From Marinobacterium weihaiense (lineage in GTDB: Bacteria > Pseudomonadota > Gammaproteobacteria > Pseudomonadales > Balneatricaceae), in the NCBI RefSeq assembly GCF_019061305.1, contig NZ_JAHQZT010000002.1:160186-224185 (forward strand): 64,000 nucleotides of DNA, given 5' to 3'. Below the pieces are notes generated by a model. It saw only the letters and a list, made by a program, of their open reading frames with translations, searched no databases and was not told the DNA's origin. Every line of letters starts with the position of its first letter. The first letter of the stretch is position 1. Shown here piece by piece: positions 25,882 to 34,874 of this stretch. A program made the translations under genes and the position numbers.

Positions 25882-26363
25882 CGGGCTGGGAGTTCGCTGT
25901 TAATACGCGTTATCGTGAGACCATAGGCCTACAGCGTATACACCCGAACCTCGATACCTTGACCCGGCACCTGCTCGACTGGACGATTGAGCCATGCCAC
26001 ACCCACACGCCCGGTGAAGCCTGCGTTGTGCGAGGAATACCATCGAACATGTGCACATGTCTTCCTTGGCAGGGCCATGCTATCAAGCGCAGTGCCGTCA
26101 CCATGCCCATGTTGTGACCGGCATACTCATACAGCCCACGGCAGTATGAAAAAAGCGCACTATACTGCCGGACATGGATGAAAAAATTACGCTTTGGCGC
26201 GTCTAATAATGCTTGCCGCGCGGACAATTATGGCGTCCAATGCGCGCTCTTGCCCCAAGCTGCTCATGCCTGAGCATCGGCACCTTTCCGTTGTGACGAC
26301 CAAACACCGACAGCCACCATCAGGGGTTTTTCCGATCGCTCGCCACCTGTCCGCAGGAGAACC
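25882..26363. other. gene-poor, probably decayed interval
   Basis: About 480 bp between ptsP and the ATP-grasp stump without an intact, recognisable gene. On the minus strand two adjacent frames look coding-like (see 25929-26078): one around 26080-26200 and the next reading the final 49 codons, as if joined by a frameshift. The plus-strand frames are arginine/histidine-rich noise. No terminator for ptsP is evident. This looks like residue of a lost or scrambled gene. Confidence 0.45.
25929..26078 (-). pseudogene. possible 3' remnant of an unrecognised gene
   Basis: A 49-codon frame on the minus strand ends with a protein-like sequence (HNAGFTGRVGVAWLNRPVEQ then VPGQGIEVRVYTL and stop). The residue composition looks like real coding sequence, but the frame has no ribosome-binding site and is closed 17 codons further upstream. 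The neighbouring frame (ending near 26080, containing GLYEYAGHNMGMVTALR) could be its upstream part after a frameshift. I do not recognise the family. It may be a decayed gene rather than an expressed one. Confidence 0.25.
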
Positions 26364-26603
26364 ATGATGAAAATCTGCTTTCTGATGTATACCCAGGAAC
26401 AGGTCAAGCCCAATAACGACACCAGCCTATGCCTGATGCATGAAGCGGCTTTGCAAGGCAATGCCGTCACCGGTTCGGCCAACCTCTCCCTCCACAACAA
26501 TATCAGCAACGCGCTCTGTCGCCCCCTTACCACGAGACTCAAAAGGGTTAAACAGGACAAGAACGCCGTTCGTAAGGTAATTGAAAATGCAAATGCTGTC
26601 TGA
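26364..26603 (+). pseudogene. N-terminal stump of an ATP-grasp (glutathione-synthase-like) gene
   Basis: The 79 codons begin MMKICFLMYTQEQVKPNNDT then SLCLMHEAALQGNAV, which resembles the start of the GshB/RimK-like ATP-grasp proteins I recall being encoded next to QEGLA-family genes. The expected continuation (roughly 230 more residues with the ATP-grasp fold) is absent: after KRVKQDKNAVRK the frame runs into VIENANAV and stops inside the next gene. The initiation region is intact (CAGGAG before tandem ATGs at 26364/26367). The reading frame overlaps the start of the QEGLA gene by 17 bp, so translation of the stump may still couple to that gene. Most likely an internally deleted gene; a functional short leader peptide is the alternative. 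Confidence 0.6.
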
Positions 26604-28599
26604 AGCGGCCATTCTAACACTGATCGAAAACCGCCAGCCGATCAATGCCCGCCTGCGTGGCAGTGGGCTGCAGCTGCGTGTGGATGAATATGTGCCACTG
26701 GTCTGTACCGTGCTCCACGCCGGCACCGAGCTGCGGCCAACGTTCGAGCAGCGCCTACAGCTTGCCCCACGGACCCGAAGCCAACTGGAGTCCGTCGGCA
26801 CCGATGCGCTGGTCGAGCTGTTGCCGATAACCCTGACCACTGCTACATCCCGACTGGCTTGTGACCTTAACTTCCCGCTGACCAAGTGCCTGCGCCGACG
26901 CATCAATAATCGCGGCCTGTGGCAGCGCCCGCCCACGAAGGCCATGCAGCAGCTGTCCCAGCGCGAGCACCAGCGCTTCTATCATCTGCTGGACGCCCTG
27001 CTGGATGCACTGGAGGCCGATCACGGCCATTGTTTGCTGATCGATCTGCACGGCGGCGCGCCCGGCTCGGACGAAGTGGCGGCCGGTGAGCCGAAGACGG
27101 ACGCGACTCCCGGACTCTTTCATCTGATCGACACCCAGGTGCGCATGCCGGACGGCGAGGCCGTTATCGGCTGCCTGAATCAACAGCTGCAGGCGCTGGA
27201 ATTGCCACATATAGAGGCCAGTATCAGCCGAGGTGAAGCGCCGGAAACCGGGGATTACTTGAGCGCTCACGTCAATACACGGCATGAACAGACATTAACC
27301 ATGCCGATTCAAATACAGCCCGTGTTCCGTGATGACAAGGGACAGCTCTATCCAGTCATGACTGATGCCCTACAGCATGGCCTGCACACCAGCCTGTATG
27401 AAGCGGCAGCCACTCTGGCCCGCCAGTTGAGCAACCGCCGAGTAAGCGGCCACGACCTCATGCCCAGCCAGATGCCGGCAGAGGTATTACGCCTTGACCA
27501 GGCGCTAAAGAAGCTGGCCCGCGGCCTCGAAACCCTGTTGTATATCAACCCGATCAACATCAGCCGTGAAGAGCGCCGTTTCCTGCGCAATAAGGGCCGT
27601 ACAGCTCCCGATTTCAGCTATCGTCAGCTGCGTATTGACCCCTTCGCCCACCGTGAAAAGCTCTATCGTCTGCCGGTGGATCGCATTCGAGAACCGGCAT
27701 TGCGCCAACTGTATCGGGACGTGATCGATACCCTGGCTGCGCGTATCGACCTGCTGGTTAGCATCGGCACGGACCGGTTTCTGTATAACTCGCTACGCTA
27801 CTATGGCGAGCCCACACCCGAGGATCTTGCCAACGCCCACTTTTTGCTGCATGCAGCGGACCGGCCTGAAGAGCAAAACGGCCCGCGCTATCGATCAGAG
27901 GAAATGGTGCCGTTTTTCGAGCAGAAAGCGCGTGACTGGGGACTTGAATGCAAGGTTGAGCTGTCCGACCGGTTGCTGGCACAGGCCATGGTCAATAACG
28001 GTCGCAAGGCATTGATGGTCCGCCGCAGCAGTCAAGCCAGCGAGTCCGAAATGCACGCCCTGGCCCATCACGAGCTGGGCGTTCACATGGTGACATCGCT
28101 CAACGCTGCCGCCCAGCCGCTGAAGGTTTTCACCCTGGGCCTACCGGGCAATACCCATGCACAGGAGGGGTTGGCCATTCTCAGTGAGTACCTGTGCGGC
28201 CACCTGACTTTAAAGCGCCTCAAAACCCTTGCCCTGAGAGTCGTCGCCGTTGATCAGATGCTGCGACACAATGACTTTTGCCGTACCTGGCGCATGCTGG
28301 TAGAGGACCACCAATGCAGTGAGGAGGAAGCCTTCAAAATCACGGCCCGAGTACATCGCGGCGGCGGTTTTACCAAAGACCACCTGTACCTGAGCGGTTT
28401 CAGCCAGGCCTTGAAACTCTGGCGCAGCGACGATATCAAGGGGCTTTACGTTGGCAAGACCGGGTTCAGCAGTCTGCCGCTGATCAATGAGCTGATCGCA
28501 CGCGGTCTGGTTGAGGCACCGGAGCGTCTGCCTGACAGTCTCATCAACCCGCAGACCTGCAGTGCCGAAATTGCTTACCTGGTAAACTGCATTCGCTGA
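26587..28599 (+). CDS. QEGLA-motif metalloprotein (FGase-like + DUF1704)
   Basis: Family once described as flavohemoglobin expression-modulating QEGLA-motif protein (TIGR02421). The N-terminal ~260 residues resemble N-formylglutamate amidohydrolase (HCLLIDLHGGAPGSD). The C-terminal ~400 form the DUF1704 domain: HHELGVH (an HExxxH zinc motif), then NTHAQEGLAILSEYL with the Glu expected as third ligand, and RVHRGGGFTKDHLYL. DUF1704 is shared with the eukaryotic tubulin carboxypeptidase MATCAP, so a metallopeptidase role is plausible; the bacterial substrate is unknown. Start ATG 26587 (AAGG 9 nt upstream) gives 670 residues; ATG 26593 is an alternative. A short MscS gene follows after 14 bp. 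Confidence 0.88.
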   Translation: MQMLSEAAILTLIENRQPINARLRGSGLQLRVDEYVPLVCTVLHAGTELRPTFEQRLQLAPRTRSQLESVGTDALVELLPITLTTATSRLACDLNFPLTKCLRRRINNRGLWQRPPTKAMQQLSQREHQRFYHLLDALLDALEADHGHCLLIDLHGGAPGSDEVAAGEPKTDATPGLFHLIDTQVRMPDGEAVIGCLNQQLQALELPHIEASISRGEAPETGDYLSAHVNTRHEQTLTMPIQIQPVFRDDKGQLYPVMTDALQHGLHTSLYEAAATLARQLSNRRVSGHDLMPSQMPAEVLRLDQALKKLARGLETLLYINPINISREERRFLRNKGRTAPDFSYRQLRIDPFAHREKLYRLPVDRIREPALRQLYRDVIDTLAARIDLLVSIGTDRFLYNSLRYYGEPTPEDLANAHFLLHAADRPEEQNGPRYRSEEMVPFFEQKARDWGLECKVELSDRLLAQAMVNNGRKALMVRRSSQASESEMHALAHHELGVHMVTSLNAAAQPLKVFTLGLPGNTHAQEGLAILSEYLCGHLTLKRLKTLALRVVAVDQMLRHNDFCRTWRMLVEDHQCSEEEAFKITARVHRGGGFTKDHLYLSGFSQALKLWRSDDIKGLYVGKTGFSSLPLINELIARGLVEAPERLPDSLINPQTCSAEIAYLVNCIR

Positions 28600-28613
28600 A
28601 AAGGAGGCTATGC

Positions 28614-29159
28614 ATGTGGGAAACCCAACTGATTCTGACAACCGCCGCGGTTACGGCACTGTTCGTTGCCCGCTGGATCAGCAGTCGCCTGCTGGACCGG
28701 GTCGGCCTGCAGAAGCAGGTGGCCAACCGACGCCTGCTGGTGGTCAAGCGCTTCTTCGGCCTGCTGCAGCTGGTCATTACCGTGATGCTGATCTGCATCA
28801 TCTGGGGCGTTGACTACGCCGAGTTGATGATTCTGTTCTCGTCAGCCTTTGCGGTCATCGGGGTTGCCCTGTTTGCCCAGTGGTCCATCCTGAGCAACAT
28901 TACCGGCAGCATCATCATTTTTTTTGCGTTCCCCTATCGCATTGGCGACCGGATCAAGGTGCTCGACAAGGACGATGACATTACCGGTACCATCACGGAG
29001 ATCGGCCTGTTCCACCTGCACATCCGTTGTGACAATGGCGAAGTGATCCACTACCCCAACAACCTGATCCTGCAGAAAGCGGTCAGGCGCCTGGATGCTG
29101 CACCCAAGACCGAGACTGAAGGCGTGCTCGGCGCAGACTCTCCGCCTCCCCGGGCCTAA
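28614..29159 (+). CDS. short MscS-family channel
   Basis: 181 residues: two or three hydrophobic segments (about 5-22, 45-65, 70-95), then an MscS beta domain (NITGSIIIFFAFPYRIGDRI, ITGTITEIGLFHLHIRCDNG) ending in the typical YPNNLILQKAV. It lacks the large C-terminal vestibule of classical MscS, so it is a minimal channel or a regulator of one. AAGGAGG lies 6 nt before the ATG. It starts 14 bp after the QEGLA gene on the same strand, suggesting co-transcription, and its stop overlaps the convergent amidotransferase gene by 4 bp. Confidence 0.88.
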   Translation: MWETQLILTTAAVTALFVARWISSRLLDRVGLQKQVANRRLLVVKRFFGLLQLVITVMLICIIWGVDYAELMILFSSAFAVIGVALFAQWSILSNITGSIIIFFAFPYRIGDRIKVLDKDDDITGTITEIGLFHLHIRCDNGEVIHYPNNLILQKAVRRLDAAPKTETEGVLGADSPPPRA

Positions 29160-29995
29160 CCCTCAAGCTCCTGGGCCGTTTCATGCCAGAGCACTAGGCG
29201 GGGGCAGCTTTCCAGCAGTACTCCGTCCTTGAACATCAGCACTTCGCCCTCAGGCAGTGGCTGCCAGTCACGCTCGTCCAGGGGCACGCTGGCCAGCATG
29301 GCGGTCGGCTGATGCGGCCTCGCTTCCAGCTCCAGCCCTTCAATACCCGCCGTATCGCTGCCATCGCATTGCAACAGATACAGTCCCGGCGTGCGAGTCT
29401 CGCCATTGTTCTGGCGGCGGCGATGACTGTGTGCAAACAGCAACTCACCATCGGTATAGAGAAAGTTGGCCGTCCCCAGCTGACGCAGACGCGCGGCAAA
29501 GTCAGCCACGATCGCCAGCCGGACATCCTCGGCCGGCCGCCCTTCCTGCCACACTGCGGCCATGCGTGCCATGAGTACGCAGAAGGCGCGTTCAGAGTCG
29601 GTCTCGCCCACCGGGCGGTAATGCCCGGTCGCAAAGCGCTTGGGGTTGTGAATGAAGCTGTTCAGGTTGCCATTGTGTGCGAACACATGGGTCACGCCAC
29701 CGGCCTCACGCTGAAACGGCTGGGTGTTGCGCAGCGCCACTTCACCTTGGGTCGCGTGGCGAATATGGCCGACAAACAGCGTTGACGGCCGGTGACGTTC
29801 GGTCAACCAATGAGCGGTCTCGCTGTGAGCACAAGCCGCTGCCTCACGGATCAGCTGAGCATCGCCCTGCTCGTACCAGGCCAGTCCCCAGCCGTCGCCA
29901 TGCGGCCCTTCCTCGCCTCCATGGCGCGCAAACCGCGCCAGCGATAATGACAGATGCAACGGCTGTGCCGTGGTAATCGCCAGCAACTCACACAT
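29156..29995 (-). CDS. class II glutamine amidotransferase, YafJ-like (second copy)
   Basis: 279 residues. Cys2 in MCELLAIT is the predicted N-terminal nucleophile; GPHGDGWGLAWYEQGD, GHIRHATQG and VFAHNGNLNSF match the YafJ/EgtC-type glutaminase domain. It is clearly paralogous to the protein at 6746-7528 but diverged over the middle and C-terminus. It lies 14 bp downstream of the MFS gene on the same strand, so the two are probably co-transcribed. No synthetase domain is present and the acceptor substrate is unknown. Confidence 0.9.
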   Translation of the reverse strand: MCELLAITTAQPLHLSLSLARFARHGGEEGPHGDGWGLAWYEQGDAQLIREAAACAHSETAHWLTERHRPSTLFVGHIRHATQGEVALRNTQPFQREAGGVTHVFAHNGNLNSFIHNPKRFATGHYRPVGETDSERAFCVLMARMAAVWQEGRPAEDVRLAIVADFAARLRQLGTANFLYTDGELLFAHSHRRRQNNGETRTPGLYLLQCDGSDTAGIEGLELEARPHQPTAMLASVPLDERDWQPLPEGEVLMFKDGVLLESCPRLVLWHETAQELEG

Positions 29996-30009
29996 GGATC
30001 AGCATACCC

Positions 30010-31188
30010 TCAGCAAGTGGGGACCGGCTCGGCCTCGCGCCTGACCGGCTCCAACAGAAACAGAGCCAGCAGCGTAAAGCCCACGACCGGAATCATCAAT
30101 ACATTCATGCTGGCCCAGCCCAGGCTGGACTCCAGCCAGCCCGCCGCCAGTGCAGAACAGGTCACCATGCCGAATACCAGAAACTCGTTGGCGGCCTGTG
30201 TCTTGGCCTTTTCAGCCGGTGTATATGCCGCCGTCAGGAACGAAGTCGCACAGATGAACATCCAATTCCAACCAACACCCAGCAACAACAGCGCCGCCCA
30301 GAAATGCCACTCGGTCTGACCGTGCAGATTGATGGCAATACAGCCCAGCATGACCAGCGCACCGGTTTTCATCAGGGCCACTTCGCCGAAGCGTCGAATC
30401 AAATGCCCGGTGAAAAAGGACGGCAGATACATGCCCAGCACATGCCACTCGATGACGTTGGCAGCACTGGCAAAACTGTAACCGCAGCGATCCATGGCCA
30501 GGGGGGTGGCCGTCATCAGCAGGTTCATGACAGCAAAACTCACCATGCCGGCCATCACCGCCATCACGAAGCGCGGCTGCAGCATGATTGCACGCAGCGG
30601 ACGCGTGGTGCCGCCGTGGTCGGCTACCATGGGCGGTATGCGAATACGCAGTAGCAACACCAGTGCCAGCAGGTACACCCCAGCCAGCACGACAAAGGCC
30701 CCGCTGAAATCAACACCCCACGCCAGATCCCGGCCGTGTACCGCCAGGTTGGGCCCCAGCACGGCCGCAATAACCCCCCCCAGCATGACCATGGAGATGG
30801 CACGACTTTCGTGCCCCTTGCGACACACTTCGACGGCAGCAAAGCGATACAACATACCAAAACCAATACCGACGCCCAGCAACGCAGTGCCCGTACAGAA
30901 ATACACAAAGGACCCAAGTTGCAGTGCATACAAACAGAGCAGCGCACCGGACAGGCCGATCAGGTTGCCCAGCAAAAAGCCGTTGCGACGCCCGATGCGC
31001 TGCATGATCAGGGATGCCGGAATCGTTGCCAACATCAAACCAATGAACTGAAACGCCACCGGTAGCGTGATCAGAGCCTCGACGGGCGCCAACTGACGCC
31101 CAATCAGGCCATTGACCGACACCAGTAGCACATTCCCGGTATTCAGCAGCGCCTGACACAGCGCAAGCAACCAAACATCTCTATTCAT
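30010..31188 (-). CDS. MFS transporter
   Basis: 392 residues with about 12 hydrophobic segments and a short N-terminus, of the major facilitator superfamily. The loop 2-3 motif reads IMQRIGRRNGFLLGN, close to the usual GxLaDrxGrr pattern, and VLGPNLAV matches the motif C region of exporters. The family resemblance is to YnfM/efflux-type permeases but no substrate can be assigned. Followed 14 bp later by a class II amidotransferase gene on the same strand. Confidence 0.88.
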   Translation of the reverse strand: MNRDVWLLALCQALLNTGNVLLVSVNGLIGRQLAPVEALITLPVAFQFIGLMLATIPASLIMQRIGRRNGFLLGNLIGLSGALLCLYALQLGSFVYFCTGTALLGVGIGFGMLYRFAAVEVCRKGHESRAISMVMLGGVIAAVLGPNLAVHGRDLAWGVDFSGAFVVLAGVYLLALVLLLRIRIPPMVADHGGTTRPLRAIMLQPRFVMAVMAGMVSFAVMNLLMTATPLAMDRCGYSFASAANVIEWHVLGMYLPSFFTGHLIRRFGEVALMKTGALVMLGCIAINLHGQTEWHFWAALLLLGVGWNWMFICATSFLTAAYTPAEKAKTQAANEFLVFGMVTCSALAAGWLESSLGWASMNVLMIPVVGFTLLALFLLEPVRREAEPVPTC

Positions 31189-31430
31189 ATAACTTACTCT
31201 TCTATGCCCGGCACCATTAAAGAGCTTCGGCCAGCGATACGCAACTCAATGCTGCGCTGCACACACGCAACAATGTGAAAAGAATTGAAGATGCAACAGA
31301 GTACAGATTCATAGTCGATAATCTGAGACACTAGAAGCCAGTTTTTGTATATTGCACATTAAAACAAACGGTATTGGCTTGCTGCCGACAGCAGCCACCT
31401 TACCTGTGCCCTGTCACAGACTTGAACCGG
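31189..31430. other. divergent region between MFS and response regulator genes
   Basis: About 240 bp, AT-rich between 31270 and 31370, presumably with promoters for both genes. I see AT-rich -10-like sequence (GTATATTG near 31348) but no matching -35, and no clear operator. Confidence 0.4.
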
Positions 31431-32246
31431 ATGAAACTGAATATGAATCTCGATGAACTTCTGGTATTGGTCATTGAACCGTCCAAACTGCAGCGCACCA
31501 TCATTATCGATTACCTGCACGAGGTAGGCTTGCAGGAAATCGAACCTTTCGAACAAGCTGGCCCGGCGTTGGAACGCATGCAGCATGTGGTACCGGATAT
31601 CGTGGTCTCCTCCATGCACCTGCCGGACATGACCGGCACTGAGCTTGTTAGCCGCATGCGCGATACACCGGCGCTGATGGATGTCACCTTTCTGCTGATT
31701 TCATCCGAAACGCATTACCGCTACCTGGAGCCTATCCGCCAGGCCGGTGCCATCGCCATTCTGCCCAAGCCCTTCTGCAAGGAGGAGCTGGAAACGGCGC
31801 TGCGCAACACCATGCATTACATCCGTGATCTGCATGACCCTGAGCCGCAGGAAAGTGATGAACTGGAATTCATGCAGGTGCTGATCGTGGATGACAGCCC
31901 ATTGTCACGCAAGTTCGTGCGCAAAAGCATGAACTCCATCGGCATCGAACAGGTGGTGGAGGCGAAGGATGGTGCTGAAGCATTGCAGATTCTGAAGCAG
32001 CGTCGTTTTGATCTGGTCATCTCCGATTACAATATGCCCAATATCGACGGACTGGAACTGGTCGAGCATATCCGCCACTACAGTGACCAGCCAACGGTGC
32101 CCGTGATGATGATCACATCGGAACAAAACGAAAAGCGACTGGCATCTATTCAGAGTGCAGGCGTCTCGGCCATCTGCAACAAGCCGCTCGACTACGACAC
32201 GCTTAAGCGACTGGTACGCCAGTTCACCACCGGCTCCGACCTCTGA
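31431..32246 (+). CDS. two-receiver response regulator, first receiver degenerate
   Basis: 271 residues made only of two CheY-like receiver domains. In the first (about 8-130) the phosphoacceptor position is Ser61 (DIVVSSMHLPDMTG) and the acidic pocket reads VIEPS, so it should not be phosphorylated. The second (about 145-265) is intact: VLIVDDSPLSRKF, the Asp in LVISDYNMPNIDG, Thr in MITSEQ and Lys in CNKPLDY. No output domain is present, so it probably acts by protein contact, like CheY or a phosphorelay node. It is convergent with a chemoreceptor gene 21 bp away, which hints at a chemotaxis-type link. The start is ambiguous between ATGs at 31431 and 31443. Confidence 0.88.
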   Translation: MKLNMNLDELLVLVIEPSKLQRTIIIDYLHEVGLQEIEPFEQAGPALERMQHVVPDIVVSSMHLPDMTGTELVSRMRDTPALMDVTFLLISSETHYRYLEPIRQAGAIAILPKPFCKEELETALRNTMHYIRDLHDPEPQESDELEFMQVLIVDDSPLSRKFVRKSMNSIGIEQVVEAKDGAEALQILKQRRFDLVISDYNMPNIDGLELVEHIRHYSDQPTVPVMMITSEQNEKRLASIQSAGVSAICNKPLDYDTLKRLVRQFTTGSDL

Positions 32247-32267
32247 TCAGGTTGGAGCCCTGCGCAC

Positions 32268-34067
32268 TCAGTTCACATCCTTGAGCAGATGCTCGGGGTC
32301 AAACCCCATGATCAGCGCCCCCCAGTGACGCCCATCAAGGTAGAGGGGAATCGACAGGTCATTGAGCACCTCTCCGGTATCTCGAATGAAAGTCTGCAGC
32401 AGGAAAGGCGAAGTATGTGAAGCGCGTCGCTTTTCCGCCCGGTTACCGGCAAAGATACGGCGATGACGGCTGTGCAGGTTATCGACAGCAAAATCCCCTG
32501 TCATCGGTTTGGACACCTTGGCATGATGAGCCGGCGCATAGCCGTTACGATCAACGGCAATCGCATAGATAAACTCCGGCCGCTCCTGAATAAAACGATC
32601 AAACAACGGCTGCAGCTCTCGCTCGAAGCGTTCGGTATAGCCACACTCAAACTTCTCCGGTAACTGCCCCTCGTTCATACGTCGGTAGTTATGATCGAAC
32701 AGGTTGACGCCTTGTACCTGCAACCGCTCCATGGCCAAGAGCGTTTCATTCGACCACTGCTTGCCGGTCTGAATCATGCGCTCAAAGCCGCCATAGCCAA
32801 TGATGAAACGGGACAGCAGCTCCTGTGTCTCCTCGGTCGAGATTTCCAACTCTTCGGAATAACTGCGCGACTGTGCCATTTCGTCCCGAATGCCGGCCGA
32901 GAGTTCGGTAATCGACTGTACATGGCCATGAGATTCTCGGTTGGTATGCGACAGCTCATCAATGGCGGCGCTGATGCCGGTCAGTTGCGCATTGACCTCC
33001 TCAAAGTCACCCACCATGCGCGAGAACTGTTCATTGGTGCTGGTAATGAAGCGGTCGGTATTGTCCACATATTCGAGAATATTGTGGGCGCTGTCACGCG
33101 TATCTTCGACCAGCGCTGCCATTTCGCCGATATTGGCATCAATTTCGCGAGTTGCATTACTGACTTTCTGTGACAAGTTGCGCACCTCGTCCGCAACAAC
33201 GGCAAAGCCGCGTCCGGCCTCACCGGCACGGGCCGCTTCGATGGAGGCATTCAGTGCCAGCAGATTGGTCTGATCCGAGAAGTCTTTTACCATGGACAAA
33301 ATGTTGGTGATATTGCCCGAATTTTCACTCAGCTTGTCAACCGTCTGTTGGAACCCCGCAGCCAACTCACAGACGGCACGCACCTGTTCATGTACTCGCT
33401 TGAGCTCGTTACTGGAACCATGAACTTCTTGCAGATTAGTGCCGTTCTGCTCACTGATGGTCAGCGTACTGCCGGCAATTTCATCAATGGCCTGAGTTGA
33501 TTCCTGGCTTGATTGGAACACCATCTGAGCCTGGCTTTCCTGACGCTCGGCAGACTGGTGCGCCTGCACCACCACCTTCTGTAACCGGGTTGCACAAAGC
33601 GCCACACTGACTGATCGACGCTGGCTTTCGGCGATCATTTTTTTCAGGCTGTCGGCAAATTCATTGTAGGCGGCCGCCATCTCGGATATTTCATCATGGG
33701 TGTATTCCGGCAAGGTCCCCGAAATATCACCATCCTTGTCCTTGATGGCCTTGAGTACAGCGGTAATTTCACGGATGGGGCGCAGAAACAGGTGGCGCAT
33801 GAAGAAGATGGTGAAAATACCCGCCACCAGCGCGACGCTAATGGTAATGCCCGTGGTTAGCAACAGTGACGAGAGGCTGCCTTCAATAGCCGCTAATTGG
33901 TCAGGTCGCAGATCCAGCCCGGCCAGTACACCCCGAATTTCAGCTGCAAAATAACTGCCGAATATGATCAGAACTACATGCGGAAACAACAAAAACAGCA
34001 CATTACCCACAATTTTGCGAGTCAATGTGTTGAATGCCGTTTTTTCAATTGCCGTGTAAAGACTCAT
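32268..34067 (-). CDS. methyl-accepting chemotaxis protein with C-terminal sensor region
   Basis: 599 residues. Two membrane helices (about 20-45 and 68-92) flank a very short periplasmic loop, then a HAMP domain (about 93-145) and the signalling coiled coil, with the conserved hairpin tip containing [20 protein letters not shown] and [15 protein letters not shown]. Unusually, about 150 residues follow the signalling domain (from about 450: [57 protein letters not shown]). These resemble the ligand-binding fold seen in cytoplasmic sensory regions of some receptors. With almost no periplasmic domain, the stimulus is probably intracellular. Convergent with the two-receiver protein. Confidence 0.9.
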   Translation of the reverse strand: MSLYTAIEKTAFNTLTRKIVGNVLFLLFPHVVLIIFGSYFAAEIRGVLAGLDLRPDQLAAIEGSLSSLLLTTGITISVALVAGIFTIFFMRHLFLRPIREITAVLKAIKDKDGDISGTLPEYTHDEISEMAAAYNEFADSLKKMIAESQRRSVSVALCATRLQKVVVQAHQSAERQESQAQMVFQSSQESTQAIDEIAGSTLTISEQNGTNLQEVHGSSNELKRVHEQVRAVCELAAGFQQTVDKLSENSGNITNILSMVKDFSDQTNLLALNASIEAARAGEAGRGFAVVADEVRNLSQKVSNATREIDANIGEMAALVEDTRDSAHNILEYVDNTDRFITSTNEQFSRMVGDFEEVNAQLTGISAAIDELSHTNRESHGHVQSITELSAGIRDEMAQSRSYSEELEISTEETQELLSRFIIGYGGFERMIQTGKQWSNETLLAMERLQVQGVNLFDHNYRRMNEGQLPEKFECGYTERFERELQPLFDRFIQERPEFIYAIAVDRNGYAPAHHAKVSKPMTGDFAVDNLHSRHRRIFAGNRAEKRRASHTSPFLLQTFIRDTGEVLNDLSIPLYLDGRHWGALIMGFDPEHLLKDVN

Positions 34068-34101
34068 TATTACCCCGTTGTTATCGTTATTGAGGGTCGG
34101 G

Positions 34102-34132
34102 GCAGCCTTCCATGGGCTGCTGGTTCATTATA
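34102..34132 (-). promoter_or_regulatory. chemoreceptor promoter -10 and leader hairpin
   Basis: Read leftward, a consensus TATAAT (34132-34127) lies about 60 bp upstream of the chemoreceptor ATG. Just downstream is a GCAGCC/GGCTGC hairpin (34102-34120, 7-nt loop) in the predicted leader. No good -35 is present at 17 bp (GACTGT is the closest), so activation by a regulator or another sigma factor is possible. -10 match is seen; use is inferred. Confidence 0.4.
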
Positions 34133-34187
34133 AGCGTCTTATTTTTGTCACAGTCGTGCGCCCAACACCATTCTCCTAAGGTATCAG

Positions 34188-34874
34188 TTACCAGTTCAAC
34201 CACAGCGTGTACTGCGCCATTTCACGTTTCAGACGCGGGTGATCGGAACAATGGCGCTGCAAGAGTCGTTGAAACGCGGGCCCGTGATGCATGTACTTCA
34301 GATGGCAAAGCTCATGCAGAATAACGTAATCCTGCAGTTCCGGGCTCAATTGCAACAGCCGCCAGTTCAATTTCACTTCGCCACGATTCGAACATTGACC
34401 CCAGCGTCCAGTCCAGTGGCCAATCTCGACCTGCGCGGGCTTAAGCCCGGTAGAAGCTGCCAATATCTCGGCCCGTGGCAACAACCGCACCCGCGCCTGA
34501 TCCCGGAACCAGCGCTTGAGCACGTCGGCAACCGCCTCCGGCTCAGGCCGCCGCACGCGGCGTGACAGGTGGACGTCCACGCGTGCCGGCTGCAATAGCA
34601 CCTGACTGGTGCCGTCACGCTGCCAGAACAGTGGCAACAGTTGCCCCTGCCAGGGAATCACGCCCGACTGCTCAATACGCACACCGATCGCTTGGATGGC
34701 CTGCTGTTGACAGGCCTGATGATGCAGAATCCAGTCGCGACGACTATGCACAAACGATTCGATATCCGCGCGTCTTGCTCGCTGCGGTGCACGCACGATG
34801 ACCTCACCCTCACGAACCTGAATCGCAAGAGTCTTGCGCCGGGCACTGCGCAACAGCCGATAAGCCTGGCTCAT
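34188..34874 (-). CDS. YgjP-like (DUF45) zinc metallopeptidase-fold protein
   Basis: Member of the YgjP/WLM-like family. The zinc-binding HELCHLKYMHHGPAF near the C-terminus gives the HExxH motif plus the downstream His, and WGQCSNRGEVKLNWRLLQ is the family's other conserved block. 228 residues from ATG 34874, preceded by AAGAGGT; the frame opens earlier but without a site. Its ATG overlaps the stop of the transglutaminase gene (ATGA), so it is the last gene of the MoxR-DUF58-TgpA operon. Substrate unknown. Confidence 0.9.
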   Translation of the reverse strand: MSQAYRLLRSARRKTLAIQVREGEVIVRAPQRARRADIESFVHSRRDWILHHQACQQQAIQAIGVRIEQSGVIPWQGQLLPLFWQRDGTSQVLLQPARVDVHLSRRVRRPEPEAVADVLKRWFRDQARVRLLPRAEILAASTGLKPAQVEIGHWTGRWGQCSNRGEVKLNWRLLQLSPELQDYVILHELCHLKYMHHGPAFQRLLQRHCSDHPRLKREMAQYTLWLNW

